NCBI GenBank assembly: GCA_002706765.1
Contig: PAJV01000035.1
Location: 1-59,927, forward strand
DNA length: 59,927 bases
Source: Gimesia sp.
Lineage (GTDB): Bacteria > Planctomycetota > Planctomycetia > Planctomycetales > Planctomycetaceae
Direction: 5' to 3'
Below are positions 18,875-28,276 of the stretch, piece after piece. Under the pieces are notes generated by a model. The model made no database searches and was not told the DNA's origin. It worked only from the letters and a program-made list of their open reading frames with translations. The position numbers and the translations under genes are program-made. The number at the start of each line of letters is the position of its first letter. The stretch's first letter is position 1.

Positions 18875-20329
18875 TCAGTTCGCCTTGATTAGCTCCAGGA
18901 AAGCGCTCAGTTTCTGCAGGTTCTCACTGAAGACTTCACTGGCAATGTACTGACTGTTCACCGGAATTTTTGGCTGTCCCGCCAGGCGTTCTCCGGTGCT
19001 GGTACTGACCCAGCGTGCCTGGGAATCCAGGTTTTTCAGGATGGTTTGTACCTGAGTCGAAAGTTCACGGGGGCTGATTTTTGTAGACTGCTGCTTTCCC
19101 GCCTTGCTTAAATTATATTCACGCTGCAGTTGAGTCAGCTTCGATTCGATTTTCCAGCCATAATGGCGAGGCAGATCGGAATCATCGTAGGTCAGACTGT
19201 AGTTCTTACCACTCCGCGACATATACAGGGGCCGATTGGTTTTGAGTTCATAGTAACGGGCCAGCTGGCCATCCGGTAATTGAGATTTTTTCAGCCACGC
19301 TAATGCCTCTGGAATCGGTTTCAGGTATTTCTGATCACCGCCGCTGAAATGATAGATTTTGATCAGGGTTTCAATCACATCCTGAGTCTCGCCTCCCGTT
19401 ACAGCCGGTGGTTCGAAGCGGCGGGCCCAGATGGGCTGCATCTCATAGTTGTATTGCTGCGCCCACGCGGGTTGAGGCTGTGGCAATTGTGATGCGATCA
19501 GAAAATCCCCCAGTTTCAATACCGCCTGCCGATAACGAGGGTCCTGGTATATTTCATACGCTTCGATGAGCACTGTGGAAACGTAGCCGGCCACCCCATC
19601 ATTCAATGTATACTGATCCCAGTAATTCTTGATTCGTCCTTCCGTCCGCCAGTCGTAGGCAGGGAAGTTTCCTTTCCTGGGCTCTACATTTTTTACCGGC
19701 TCTGTCCAGACCTGTGGAAACGCCCCCACCGGGAACTGGGCGGCAAGTAACGCGTTCAAAGCGATCTCTGCCGCTTCGTGAATTTTCTGATGCTGAAACT
19801 GATGCGCCTGGTCCACATGAATCAACAGGCGAATTGCAGACTGGGTTATACCATCATCAAGGGTCGAATAATTACGCCCCCTGCCTTTCCCGTTCCGGTA
19901 TTCAGCAGTCAACTTGCTGTTCGGATTAAACTCAACCGAATTCGTCCAGCCGCCGGATTTCAACTGACCGTAAACCAGCGCCAGGGCTGCATCCGTTGCC
20001 GCTTCCAGATAAAACGGTTCCCCCGTGGCCTTGTAAGCTGCCAGAAACGCGAGACCGACTGTGGGAGTCCCCGGAGGTTGTACCCAGATCTGATCGGGGC
20101 CGGCCTTCCCCTCTCCCCAGCGTTCCCGCAGATCAAGACTGTAGTAATAGACGTAGCCTCCATGGACGGCCAGTGTATTGCGAAAATATTCACTCGACTT
20201 CCGCATGGCGCGTAGCACGTTCTCCTTTGACTCGATCTCAGCAGCTGAAACCGGCTGATTCTCAAAACTGATCAACGTCACCAGGGCCAAAATCAACAGC
20301 AGCACAAGTCCTTCGATTTTCTTTAACAC
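18875..20329 (-). CDS. secreted pectate lyase-like (alpha/alpha-toroid) protein
   Basis: This 484-residue protein has a signal peptide (hydrophobic 9-21, cleavage near VSAAE). The body is an alpha-helical repeat of the kind seen in PL10 pectic acid lyases and related planctomycete proteins: GGYVYYYSLDL, QPPGTPTVG, LKSGGWTNSVEF, FPVGAFPQVW and YDDSDLPRHYGW. The likely role is cleavage or binding of uronate-containing algal or plant polysaccharide outside the cytoplasm. I cannot confirm PL10 catalytic residues by eye. The GTG start has GAGGAG about 10 bases ahead. It lies 47 bp downstream of the FAD oxidoreductase gene on the same strand and is probably co-expressed. Confidence 0.65.
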   Translation of the reverse strand: MLKKIEGLVLLLILALVTLISFENQPVSAAEIESKENVLRAMRKSSEYFRNTLAVHGGYVYYYSLDLRERWGEGKAGPDQIWVQPPGTPTVGLAFLAAYKATGEPFYLEAATDAALALVYGQLKSGGWTNSVEFNPNSKLTAEYRNGKGRGRNYSTLDDGITQSAIRLLIHVDQAHQFQHQKIHEAAEIALNALLAAQFPVGAFPQVWTEPVKNVEPRKGNFPAYDWRTEGRIKNYWDQYTLNDGVAGYVSTVLIEAYEIYQDPRYRQAVLKLGDFLIASQLPQPQPAWAQQYNYEMQPIWARRFEPPAVTGGETQDVIETLIKIYHFSGGDQKYLKPIPEALAWLKKSQLPDGQLARYYELKTNRPLYMSRSGKNYSLTYDDSDLPRHYGWKIESKLTQLQREYNLSKAGKQQSTKISPRELSTQVQTILKNLDSQARWVSTSTGERLAGQPKIPVNSQYIASEVFSENLQKLSAFLELIKAN

Positions 20330-20376
20330 TACTGATGACTCCTCTTAATCAATTTTGAAATGAGAAAACAGACCGA

Positions 20377-22491
20377 CTATTTTTTCACAGGCACCCACTG
20401 GACCGCATCGATGATCACATACCCGTCAGCACTTTCATTTGATACTTCCACAGTAGCCAACTGATCGGGAGAGAATTCATACTCACCCAGAGATACAAAG
20501 TGTCCTTCCAGCGGTGGCATCTTTTTCTGGTTGATCATGCGGGTTTCTGTTCCCTGCGCGTGCTGCAGTTTCACTTTAACCTGAGAACTCCGATTCCCGT
20601 TCGGCGTGTAGGCATATCGCACTTCATAACGTCCCGACTCGGGAAGCTTCGTTTCAAATCGGGCGACCGCTTTCCCATCCCGGGTATTCGATTCGTGACT
20701 GTAGCTCGAACCGATAAATTTTTTAGCGGAACGGCTGGTAATCCAGTTACCGGTCAGCTTTGCCTGAGTGTCATCCAGAACGATCCCTTTCAAGGTCTCC
20801 GGATTCACTCCGTTTTTGCCATATTTCACCTCTGGAGGCGCTTCCAGAACCTGCCCTTCTTTGATCAGCTGGGCTTTCAGAGTTGAATAAGGCACATCCT
20901 GCACATCCAGCCCCTGATCGAGGGCAATCGCTGCGGCAGTCGCTGCGGAATGTCCCAGAATCATAAAGACCGGTTCCATGCGAATTGAACCAAAGGCAAT
21001 ATGCGAACTGGAAACACATACCGGGACCAGCAGATTAGCGCATTCTCCTTTTTTCGGAACCAGGCTGCCGTAGGCAATTTCATAAGGACCGCGTGTCGAG
21101 ACTCCGATGTCTCCTTCGTTCTGGACGTAACCTTCGGGAGTCACGTACCGCTGCACGTTATGAGAATCCATGGTATAAGATCCCATACCAACCGAATCTG
21201 GAGTGGAGCGTTTCTTCAACAGCTCGTTTTCGGTCATCACAAACTGGCCGATCATGCGACGGGCTTCGCGGATATACAGCTGATGCGGCCAGTTCCCGTT
21301 ATCAGTAAACTCATCTTTCGCCAGACCCCACTTGCGCATCTGCTGCTGGACTTCCTGTGGAACGCGGGGATCATTGGCGATAAAATAGAGCCAGCCCTGC
21401 TGATAGGTTGTGTGCTCCTGGATGATTTCTTTCCGGCGCTCATAAGAGGCTTCCGGGTAATCATAATTATAGCCGATGTTATCGGTACTCATGGGGCCGT
21501 GGTTGTTCGTATCCGTTTTGAAATTCGGAATCGGGTCGAACTTGGCAAAAGTATCTCTCCAGCCGGCATCATAAATTCGCAGCATCAGTTCGTACTGCGA
21601 AGGATCGTACCCCTCAGGTTTCGGGAAGGGAACGCGATTCTCCTCATGATTCGTCAGGCACATACGAAAACAGTAAGCCTGAATTTTATCATCACCCGAA
21701 CCATATTTTCCGGGATCAGCGCCACTGATCCGCGGGAGTAACCCGCTGGCGGGATCGCCGGGCGTTTTATACGGACTGATTTTTTCTTTGACCGCATTCG
21801 GACCAAAGTGGTGCCTGTGATGCAATACTCCTGTCTGGACGCCATTCCACTCTTCGCCATACACACTGTTTGCTTCTCGTCCGACATGATAGCTCACCCC
21901 GGCGGCTGCCAGCAGATCCCCTTCGTAGGTAGCATCGATAAACATCCGGCCTGCGAATGTTTTTCCACTAAGCATCGTAATGGATGTAATCTTATCTGCC
22001 GATTTTTTCACTCCCTGCTTGCGGTCCAGCCATTCGTCACGATAAACGGGGATCTGGTACTCCCTCACAAAATCCTCAAAAACCTGTTCTGCAACATGCG
22101 GTTCGAAAATCCACATGGTCCGCTGTTTTCCGTCAATCGCGGGAGTCCCCTGGCCTTTGTCGCCATACTCATCACGTTTTTGCCACTGCCAGGCCTGCGG
22201 TGACTGGTAATGTTTCCAGACGCGATGATAAAATTCTCTGGCCAGACCGCCGATGACCGCTTTATTCCCCGTATCGGTCCAGCCCAGGCCGCCACTCGAC
22301 AAACCACCCAGATGTTGGTCGGGACAGACGATCACAACAGATTTTCCCAAACGCTTCGCCTGAACGGCGGCAGTCACAGCCCCGGAGGTGCCTCCGTAGA
22401 TGACCATGTCATACTCTTCAGCCGCAGAAACAGTTGAGGTGATCAACATCAGGCACAGACAGCCTGTCATGATTTGACGAACGAAATTCAT
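20377..22491 (-). CDS. secreted FAD-dependent oxidoreductase with C-terminal golvesin/Xly CBD-like domain
   Basis: This 704-residue protein has a signal peptide (hydrophobic 7-21, cleavage near VSAAE). The FAD-binding Rossmann segment is YDMVIYGGTSGAVTA followed by LGGLSSGGLGWTD, as in the PF12831-type FAD proteins common in planctomycetes. Residues from about 590 to the end form a beta-rich domain (SGRYEVRYAYTPNGNRSS, then YVIIDAVQWVP) that resembles the CBD-like golvesin/xanthan-lyase domain and may bind carbohydrate. The substrate is unknown; sugar or uronate oxidation outside the cytoplasm is inference. GGAG lies about 12 bases before the ATG. It is the first gene of a probable two-gene operon with the pectate-lyase-like protein. 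Confidence 0.82.
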   Translation of the reverse strand: MNFVRQIMTGCLCLMLITSTVSAAEEYDMVIYGGTSGAVTAAVQAKRLGKSVVIVCPDQHLGGLSSGGLGWTDTGNKAVIGGLAREFYHRVWKHYQSPQAWQWQKRDEYGDKGQGTPAIDGKQRTMWIFEPHVAEQVFEDFVREYQIPVYRDEWLDRKQGVKKSADKITSITMLSGKTFAGRMFIDATYEGDLLAAAGVSYHVGREANSVYGEEWNGVQTGVLHHRHHFGPNAVKEKISPYKTPGDPASGLLPRISGADPGKYGSGDDKIQAYCFRMCLTNHEENRVPFPKPEGYDPSQYELMLRIYDAGWRDTFAKFDPIPNFKTDTNNHGPMSTDNIGYNYDYPEASYERRKEIIQEHTTYQQGWLYFIANDPRVPQEVQQQMRKWGLAKDEFTDNGNWPHQLYIREARRMIGQFVMTENELLKKRSTPDSVGMGSYTMDSHNVQRYVTPEGYVQNEGDIGVSTRGPYEIAYGSLVPKKGECANLLVPVCVSSSHIAFGSIRMEPVFMILGHSAATAAAIALDQGLDVQDVPYSTLKAQLIKEGQVLEAPPEVKYGKNGVNPETLKGIVLDDTQAKLTGNWITSRSAKKFIGSSYSHESNTRDGKAVARFETKLPESGRYEVRYAYTPNGNRSSQVKVKLQHAQGTETRMINQKKMPPLEGHFVSLGEYEFSPDQLATVEVSNESADGYVIIDAVQWVPVKK

Positions 22492-22783
22492 TGGTCGTAG
22501 TTCTCCAGGTTGTTAAACTCACGAGTGTTTTTTTAATCGATGTATCTCAAATTGAGTCCTTCATTCTACAGCACAATCAAATCAATACAAAGCAAGAAAC
22601 AGGCCTCACTTCTTCGTTCCCACAGGAATCTGATTTGACAGGAAGACTAATTAACAGATCACCTGTTCCATACTCTGTTCAATTTCCGGATTGCTCAGAA
22701 CGGGTGACTTTGATTTAATTCCCGATCATGATTACAAGATCGTAATTGTTTCACTCTTCAAACAGGGATTCAGCGATTCAGGA

Positions 22784-23263
22784 ATGACTGAAGAACTCAC
22801 CGCTTACCACGAAGCAGGCCATGTCCTGATCGCCGTTTATGCTGGCGCCCGCGTGCATTCTGTGACCGTTGATCCCGACTGGGATGATGGCCCGGAACGT
22901 TTCGGCGATGCCCAGATATCCTGGCCCGAAGGCGCACTCAACCAGAAAGCCGGTCTTGAGAAAGCAGTCCTGGTCGCATTAGCGGGACCTGTTGCAGAGA
23001 TGATCCATACGGGCGACCCGTTTCATCCGGCACTCGTCTCGGAATGGTCGGGAGACTGGCGACAGGCCTGGCAGGCGGCGGCGGCACTTGTTCCCCAGCG
23101 CGAAGCCCGCATGCTCTATCTGGAAAAACAGACCATCAGCCTGTATCACCTGCTCAGGGAGGATTCCTACTGGTCGGCGCTGGGAGACCTGGTCGATCAG
23201 TTACTGGCACATGAAACACTGGAAGAAGAAATGATCTACGAAATCATCTCTCACTGGCTTTGA
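22784..23263 (+). CDS. stand-alone M41 (FtsH peptidase)-like domain protein
   Basis: The protein (159 residues from ATG 22784) begins MTEELTAYHEAGHVLIAVYA, which matches the zinc-binding HEAGH helix at the start of the FtsH peptidase domain. LVALAGPVAEMI and a helical C-terminal half follow. There is no AAA+ ATPase domain and no membrane anchor, so it is far shorter than FtsH (about 600-650 residues). The frame can be extended upstream to a TTG at 22691, but without a good ribosome site. It may be a small cytosolic metalloprotease or a binding protein. It converges with the next gene with only 4 bp between stops. Confidence 0.7.
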   Translation: MTEELTAYHEAGHVLIAVYAGARVHSVTVDPDWDDGPERFGDAQISWPEGALNQKAGLEKAVLVALAGPVAEMIHTGDPFHPALVSEWSGDWRQAWQAAAALVPQREARMLYLEKQTISLYHLLREDSYWSALGDLVDQLLAHETLEEEMIYEIISHWL

Positions 23264-23267
23264 AGAA

Positions 23268-23813
23268 TCAATCTGCCAGCTTCGCTTCAATTGTCTTCCG
23301 GAGTTCCCTTAAAAATAAATGATGACGTGCCGAACGTGACTGGTCCGGATCTTCGATCATTTTGACAGCTTGAATCATAGTCCGATACGCAGCAGGAAAT
23401 TGATGAAAGCTGACTCCTTGCGTCACATAATCATGATACCAGTCAAACGGCTGTAAACGAGAATCAATGAATTCCGTCATCGCCTGGTAGGTAAATACAG
23501 GCAGATATTGCTGGTCTGCTACTCTGACTTTCGTTTTCAGAATCTGATAACCTTTTCCCAGGGATTCATGTTGATCGAGTAATATCTTCTGTTCCTGCGA
23601 GATCTGGTACACTGCCCCCCAGACTGTGGAATCCTTCTGGGTGGGCAACTCGATATCACACTTTCCAGATGCATCCAGCCCCACTTTGTGAAAACAGAGA
23701 CGAGCCCCTTCCAACTGTGCCACTGAATACAGCTGACAATCCCCAATCCTGGCTTTCAGGCGCAGCGGGTGAAGGTTTGATCCGTAGGCAAAATAATTAA
23801 GTGTTCGCATCAT
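23268..23813 (-). CDS. gamma-glutamylcyclotransferase-like protein
   Basis: The N-terminal YFAYGSNLHPLRL is the substrate-binding signature of the GGCT/AIG2-like fold, and DQHESLGKGYQ carries the conserved catalytic Glu. The expected reaction is release of pyroglutamate (5-oxoproline) from a gamma-glutamyl compound. Members vary widely, so the substrate is not certain. I chose ATG 23813 (MMRTL, 181 residues) because GGA lies a few bases before it and the motif sits near the N-terminus in this family; the frame reaches back to 23843. Single gene, convergent with the M41-like gene. Confidence 0.78.
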   Translation of the reverse strand: MMRTLNYFAYGSNLHPLRLKARIGDCQLYSVAQLEGARLCFHKVGLDASGKCDIELPTQKDSTVWGAVYQISQEQKILLDQHESLGKGYQILKTKVRVADQQYLPVFTYQAMTEFIDSRLQPFDWYHDYVTQGVSFHQFPAAYRTMIQAVKMIEDPDQSRSARHHLFLRELRKTIEAKLAD

Positions 23814-24238
23814 TAATTTCCGCTTCGACACCACCATCAACACATCAACGTAAGTTGATAAATCACAAGAAATTGTCGCCGTTTCGCCTTCTGTGATTTT
23901 AGTACACTAAGCTCCTGCATGGTCAGAGGATTCAGGAGGGGAATACTTTACCAGCCAGACATCATGCTGTGTATGATTCCTCTAACTGATTCAATTGCTT
24001 AATCAGTATCAATTAGCGCGTTTTTCGCCTGATTATCAAGTGAAATCCCTCCTGATATCTGCAAATAGACAATCACATTTTCCCCTCCGAGAAGAATTCT
24101 GAGGTGATTCCATTTATTTAGCCTCGTTTATTTTCAGATCACTTTCCCAATCCAAAAAAGTCCAGAGATACACCGGATTGCTTACGATTCCAAAGAGATA
24201 CTTGATAAGTAACGCCACTGTTTTTTCAGGATTTCCAA
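23814..24238. other. divergent intergenic region
   Basis: 425 bp of AT-rich DNA between the GGCT-like gene and the hybrid kinase gene, which diverge from here. I see no ORF, tRNA or strong hairpin. Promoters for both genes are expected but I cannot fix their positions. Confidence 0.4.
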
Positions 24239-26242
24239 ATGATATCGATTCCCACATCAACGCCCCCGCAAATCAGCTTCCCTTCGAATCTGCTGATCTG
24301 GGCCTCGAATTCAGATCAACAGCTTGATCTGTTTAACCAGGCATGGCTTGAGTTCACGAACAGTACCCTCGAACAGAACCTCAATGACAGGTGGCAGCAG
24401 TTTATTCATCCTCATGATCTGCAGGGACTACTGCGATCCTGGCAAGAAGCACATACGGCTCAGGCAGCGTTTCAATGTGAATATCGCCTGAAACGGGGGG
24501 ATGGACAATATCGCTGGTTCCAGTGTCAGGCCGAACGACGACCTGCTGTCTCCGATGAATTTTGCGGCTTTATCGCGACCAGTATTGACCTCCTGCTACA
24601 GGAAAAGCAAATCGAGTCAAACAGAGATATTCAAAAGCATCTGGAGGGACTGCTGAGCTCTTCCTCTCACGGAATCTGGGACTGGATCGATCTCAATTCC
24701 ATAGAGCAATGGTGGTCCCCCCGTTTTTACGAGTTGATCGGTTATCAGAACCAGGAAATCGACTCGAGTATGGATACGCTGAAACTTCTGCTGCACCCCG
24801 ATGATGTGGACGACACCTTTCTGGCGATTGCGAATGCTTTGAATAAAAACGACCGCTTCGATCGGGAATACCGACTGCGTATCAAGGGGGGTGCGTATCG
24901 CTGGTTCAGAGGATTTGCAAATGTACTGCGTGATGAATCGGGGCATGCAATCAGGATGACAGGCTCAATGACCGATATCCATCGACGGGTTCAGGCGGAA
25001 GAGGATTTGAAACGTTCAAGACAGGAAGCAGAACAGGCGAAGAAAGAAAAGAATAATTTTCTGGCGATGATGAGTCATGAAATCCGCACACCACTCACTG
25101 CGATTCTGGGCTTCTCTGAAATGATTCTTGAATCAGCTCCAGATCCCGTCACATTGACATCTGCGGAAACGATACACATCAACGGAGAATATCTACTGAA
25201 TACAATGAACGACTTTCTGGATCGATCCAAAATTGAAGAAGGTCAGTTTGATCTGGAGTTATTGGAATGTTCTCCGATCACAGTCATCGAAAATGTTCAA
25301 ACTCTCATGGCTCGCAAAGCAGCGCTCAAGCAGCTCCCCTTTCATGTAGCTTTTGAAAATGAATTGCCGGGAACGATCAAGTCCGACCCGATCCGCCTCA
25401 AGCAGATTCTGTCTAACGTGTTGGGACTGGCAATCAAAATTACGGAAAAGGGAAGTATCGATCTGAAGATCAGTTCGGGTTCCACCGCTGCAGAAAAACA
25501 GATCCTCAAATTCAAAATAACTTTCGAAAACAAAGATTTAACTTACGCACAATTGAAGCAGATCTTTGCCAGTTCCCAACCGGAAGAGATCTCTCTGCCT
25601 GGTCTCGGCGGAGGAACGGGACTGGGACTGTTTGTCTGCCAGCAACTGGCGAGACTACTGGGAGGCCAGATTTCCGTTGATAGGGAATCAGAAAAGACTT
25701 CCCTGAGTTCCATTGAGATAACGATCGGCACGGGACATCAACTGGCGAAACAAATGCATCAGTTTTATTCACCCGATCGTATCCGTGAAATAAAATCATC
25801 CAAAATCAGTTATGACCTGATCCCTCAGAACAGTCGAATTCTGCTGGTTGAAGATGGTATCTACAATCAACGCCTGATCAACTTTCTGCTGAGTAAAGCG
25901 GGAGCCGATGTGAAAGTGGTCGAACACGGTCAGCAGGCATTAGATGAACTGCAGAAAAACAAAACAGTGGATGAGGAAATCGGTGCCGCTTTTGATTTGA
26001 TTCTAATGGACATTCAAATGCCGGTTCTGGATGGATATACGACAACGCGCCGACTCCGGTCCATGGGCTTTACCAAACCTGTTATCGCCTTAACAGCCAA
26101 TGTCATGGCGGGCGATCGTGAAAAATGTATAGCCGCCGGCTGTGATGAATATCTCAGCAAGCCGATTGACCGAAAGCGGCTCATTGAAGTCATCAACGGT
26201 TGTCTGAAAAAGCAAAGACTGAATCAACTGCTTCTGCACTAA
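24239..26242 (+). CDS. cytosolic PAS-PAS hybrid histidine kinase with eroded ATP-binding domain
   Basis: A 667-residue protein without membrane segments. Two PAS domains (about 18-118 and 135-250, each ending in a PAC-like YRW motif) are followed by a coiled segment, then the dimerisation/phosphoacceptor domain with MSHEIRTPL (His280). The ATPase domain is unusual. The N box reads NVLGLAIK, with Leu397 in place of the Mg-binding Asn. The G1 box (normally DxGxG) is replaced by TFENKDLTY. The G2 box GGGTGLGLFV remains. A C-terminal receiver (about 531-655) is complete: VED, phosphoacceptor Asp591 in MDIQMP, and the SKP lysine. It may receive phosphate from another kinase instead of making it. 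AGGA lies 7 bases before the ATG. No response regulator is adjacent. Confidence 0.85.
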   Translation: MISIPTSTPPQISFPSNLLIWASNSDQQLDLFNQAWLEFTNSTLEQNLNDRWQQFIHPHDLQGLLRSWQEAHTAQAAFQCEYRLKRGDGQYRWFQCQAERRPAVSDEFCGFIATSIDLLLQEKQIESNRDIQKHLEGLLSSSSHGIWDWIDLNSIEQWWSPRFYELIGYQNQEIDSSMDTLKLLLHPDDVDDTFLAIANALNKNDRFDREYRLRIKGGAYRWFRGFANVLRDESGHAIRMTGSMTDIHRRVQAEEDLKRSRQEAEQAKKEKNNFLAMMSHEIRTPLTAILGFSEMILESAPDPVTLTSAETIHINGEYLLNTMNDFLDRSKIEEGQFDLELLECSPITVIENVQTLMARKAALKQLPFHVAFENELPGTIKSDPIRLKQILSNVLGLAIKITEKGSIDLKISSGSTAAEKQILKFKITFENKDLTYAQLKQIFASSQPEEISLPGLGGGTGLGLFVCQQLARLLGGQISVDRESEKTSLSSIEITIGTGHQLAKQMHQFYSPDRIREIKSSKISYDLIPQNSRILLVEDGIYNQRLINFLLSKAGADVKVVEHGQQALDELQKNKTVDEEIGAAFDLILMDIQMPVLDGYTTTRRLRSMGFTKPVIALTANVMAGDREKCIAAGCDEYLSKPIDRKRLIEVINGCLKKQRLNQLLLH

Positions 26243-26340
26243 ACCTGAGGAAGTGCGCTGTCAACTTTTCTCAGGAGAGAGAATCTGCTAAAATCAACCG
26301 AGCCCCCTGTTGACTTTAATTTGAGAGGAGTTGATTCAGC

Positions 26341-27420
26341 GTGAGTGACCTGCAGTCTGCCGATGATTTGCCGACCCGATTTTCTATCCCGTCAGCCTGG
26401 AAAGGTGCCGAATTATTTACCCGGGACGACTGGCAATTCCATTTAACGCAGGCTCATCTGGATGATCTCCAGCAGGCGCTCGAAACCATTTCTCGTGAAC
26501 ACCTGAAGCGGGAACACATCACTCCCGCCCGCTTTCCCCTTCCGCATCTGGGGCCTGTTTTACAACAGATCCAGCAACAACTCGAAACGGGCTCTGGAGC
26601 CTGCCAGTTGAAACGCCTGCCGGTAGAAAACTATTCTGCTTCTGAGTTAGAAATTCTGTTCTGGATGATCTCTGTCCACATCGGAACCCCGGTATCACAA
26701 AGCGCCAGCGGGGATAAGATCTTCCACGTCCGCGATGAAGGTTTCCAGGTCGGCCAGAAAGAAGCCCGCGGGCCTAATACGCGCAAACGATTAAGCTTCC
26801 ACACGGACCGTTGTGATGTGATCGGTTTTCTCTGCCTGCAACAGGCACTGTCAGGGGGAAACAATCAGCTGGTCAGTTCTGTTTCTGTATTCAATGAAAT
26901 GCGGCAACGTTTTCCCGAACTGACCAGAATACTGATGCAGCCGTTTTATTATCTCAGGCACAACGTCGATACAGGTAATCAGAAACCGTTCTGCCAGCAA
27001 CCAGTCTTTTCAGTTCAGGACGGGCATTTTGCCGGCAGTTTTCTGCGAGTGCTCATAGAGCGTGCTTATGCATCGCCGGATCTGCCGGACATGAGTCCCC
27101 AGCAGCGGGAGGCGCTGGACCAGTTGGAGACAGTTGCGGAATCTCCTGAATTGAGTGTCACCTTCTCACAGGAACCCGGTGATCTTCTCTTTCTGAACAA
27201 CTGGGTTACATTTCATCGACGAGACGACTTTGAAGACGCCGAGGAATCACATTTGAAACGGCATTTACTGCGCGTCTGGTTAGCCGTTCCCAACAGTCGT
27301 CCGCTGAACCCGCTGTTTGCAGACAATTATGGTAGCACCGCAGCGGGTGCCGTTCGCGGAGGCATGTTGCCAACCCGTGAAATTGATCTCTCAAACAGTA
27401 CGGGTTCTGACTCCAATTGA
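26341..27420 (+). CDS. TauD/TfdA-like Fe(II)/2-oxoglutarate dioxygenase
   Basis: The 359-residue protein has the TauD-family iron site: SFHTDRCDV provides His-x-Asp, and DLLFLNNWVTFHRRDDF carries the distal His with a nearby Arg for 2-oxoglutarate. Homologues hydroxylate small organic substrates such as taurine, betaines or amino acids; the substrate here is unknown. The GTG start is supported by GAGGAG about 9 bases upstream. It stands alone between the hybrid kinase and a DUF454 gene, all on the plus strand. Confidence 0.82.
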   Translation: MSDLQSADDLPTRFSIPSAWKGAELFTRDDWQFHLTQAHLDDLQQALETISREHLKREHITPARFPLPHLGPVLQQIQQQLETGSGACQLKRLPVENYSASELEILFWMISVHIGTPVSQSASGDKIFHVRDEGFQVGQKEARGPNTRKRLSFHTDRCDVIGFLCLQQALSGGNNQLVSSVSVFNEMRQRFPELTRILMQPFYYLRHNVDTGNQKPFCQQPVFSVQDGHFAGSFLRVLIERAYASPDLPDMSPQQREALDQLETVAESPELSVTFSQEPGDLLFLNNWVTFHRRDDFEDAEESHLKRHLLRVWLAVPNSRPLNPLFADNYGSTAAGAVRGGMLPTREIDLSNSTGSDSN

Positions 27421-27510
27421 GTTCTGGCGTTTCGGCCTTGTGACAGTCCGGGATTCAGCTAAAATTCAGATTTGCCTTCTGTATCAGGTTCCCTTCAAAT
27501 CCTGGATCAC

Positions 27511-28017
27511 ATGATTCGTAATTCGCAGCCGCCAGACGATCTCTCCCGTGAATCCGAGCAATCCGGACATACGTTCGAACGCATTGTATTAGATGAGATT
27601 CATCCTGAATTTCTCGATACCCTCGACAAGTCAGCGGTGCCGACTGTAACCGGTGTTAAAAAAATTATCTACCTGATTATGGCTGCCGTTTTTTTTGTAC
27701 TGGGTGTGCTGGGCGTTGCTTTACCCGTTCTGCCGACGACACCATTTCTGTTATTGACCAGTTATTTTCTGATCAGAACCTCCCCGCGATTAAATGCAGC
27801 TCTACTGCGATCTCCGGTACTCGGCCAGGTTCTTAAAGAGTGGCAACAGGATGGGGGGGTACGTCTGAGTGTCAAAATTCAGGCAGTCTCGATTGTGGTC
27901 CTTGTCATTACTGCGACGCTGATTTTTTCCCCCCTTTCGATTCTGCTGAAATCGCTGCTGGTGATATTGGCCTGTATTGGAATCGTAGTCGTGATTCGCC
28001 TGCCTGGCCTCTCCTGA
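27511..28017 (+). CDS. DUF454 (YbaN-like) membrane protein
   Basis: 168 residues from ATG 27511. The first 45 or so are soluble, then VKKIIYLIMAAVFFVLGVLGVALPVLP begins the DUF454 core, with GVALPVLPTTPF and LLLTSYFLIRTSPRLNAALL as the family signature. Three hydrophobic helices suggest a small inner-membrane protein. Function is unknown in this family. An upstream TTG at 27472 keeps the frame but ATG 27511 is preferred. Confidence 0.8.
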   Translation: MIRNSQPPDDLSRESEQSGHTFERIVLDEIHPEFLDTLDKSAVPTVTGVKKIIYLIMAAVFFVLGVLGVALPVLPTTPFLLLTSYFLIRTSPRLNAALLRSPVLGQVLKEWQQDGGVRLSVKIQAVSIVVLVITATLIFSPLSILLKSLLVILACIGIVVVIRLPGLS

Positions 28018-28154
28018 TAAACAGACACAACGTCCACTGAGCATTCTGTTCCAGGTCCCCGGATCAACTTTTCCATGTGACGACTGAATCCTGGTAAAAT
28101 CGGGTGCATCCTCTGCCGCTATGCATTAGAATAAGTCCAACGTTCGTACTTCCT

Positions 28155-28200
28155 TTCGAATCCAGACCGACATTTGCGACTCACGTACATTGGATTCGAA
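28155..28200. promoter_or_regulatory. inverted repeat upstream of the TIM-barrel gene
   Basis: TTCGAATCCA (28155-28164) and TGGATTCGAA (28191-28200) are perfect 10-bp inverted arms 26 bases apart. A second, imperfect pair (CTCACGTAC near 28180 and GTACATGAG near 28214) is interleaved. The site lies 77-122 bases before the ATG, where an operator or a leader structure could sit. Confidence 0.4.
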
Positions 28201-28276
28201 TCTCAAGATATTCGTACATGAGATCACAGATTGAGACGCATACCAGCATTTAAATCCACAACAAGGAGCCCCCCGG

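Noticed and set aside
21001-21741. 246-codon plus-strand ORF inside the FAD oxidoreductase gene
   Set aside because: Antisense to well-conserved coding sequence, with no family signature.
24617-26196. Minus-strand ORFs opposite the hybrid histidine kinase
   Set aside because: All are short shadows; the sense strand encodes PAS, HisKA and receiver domains.
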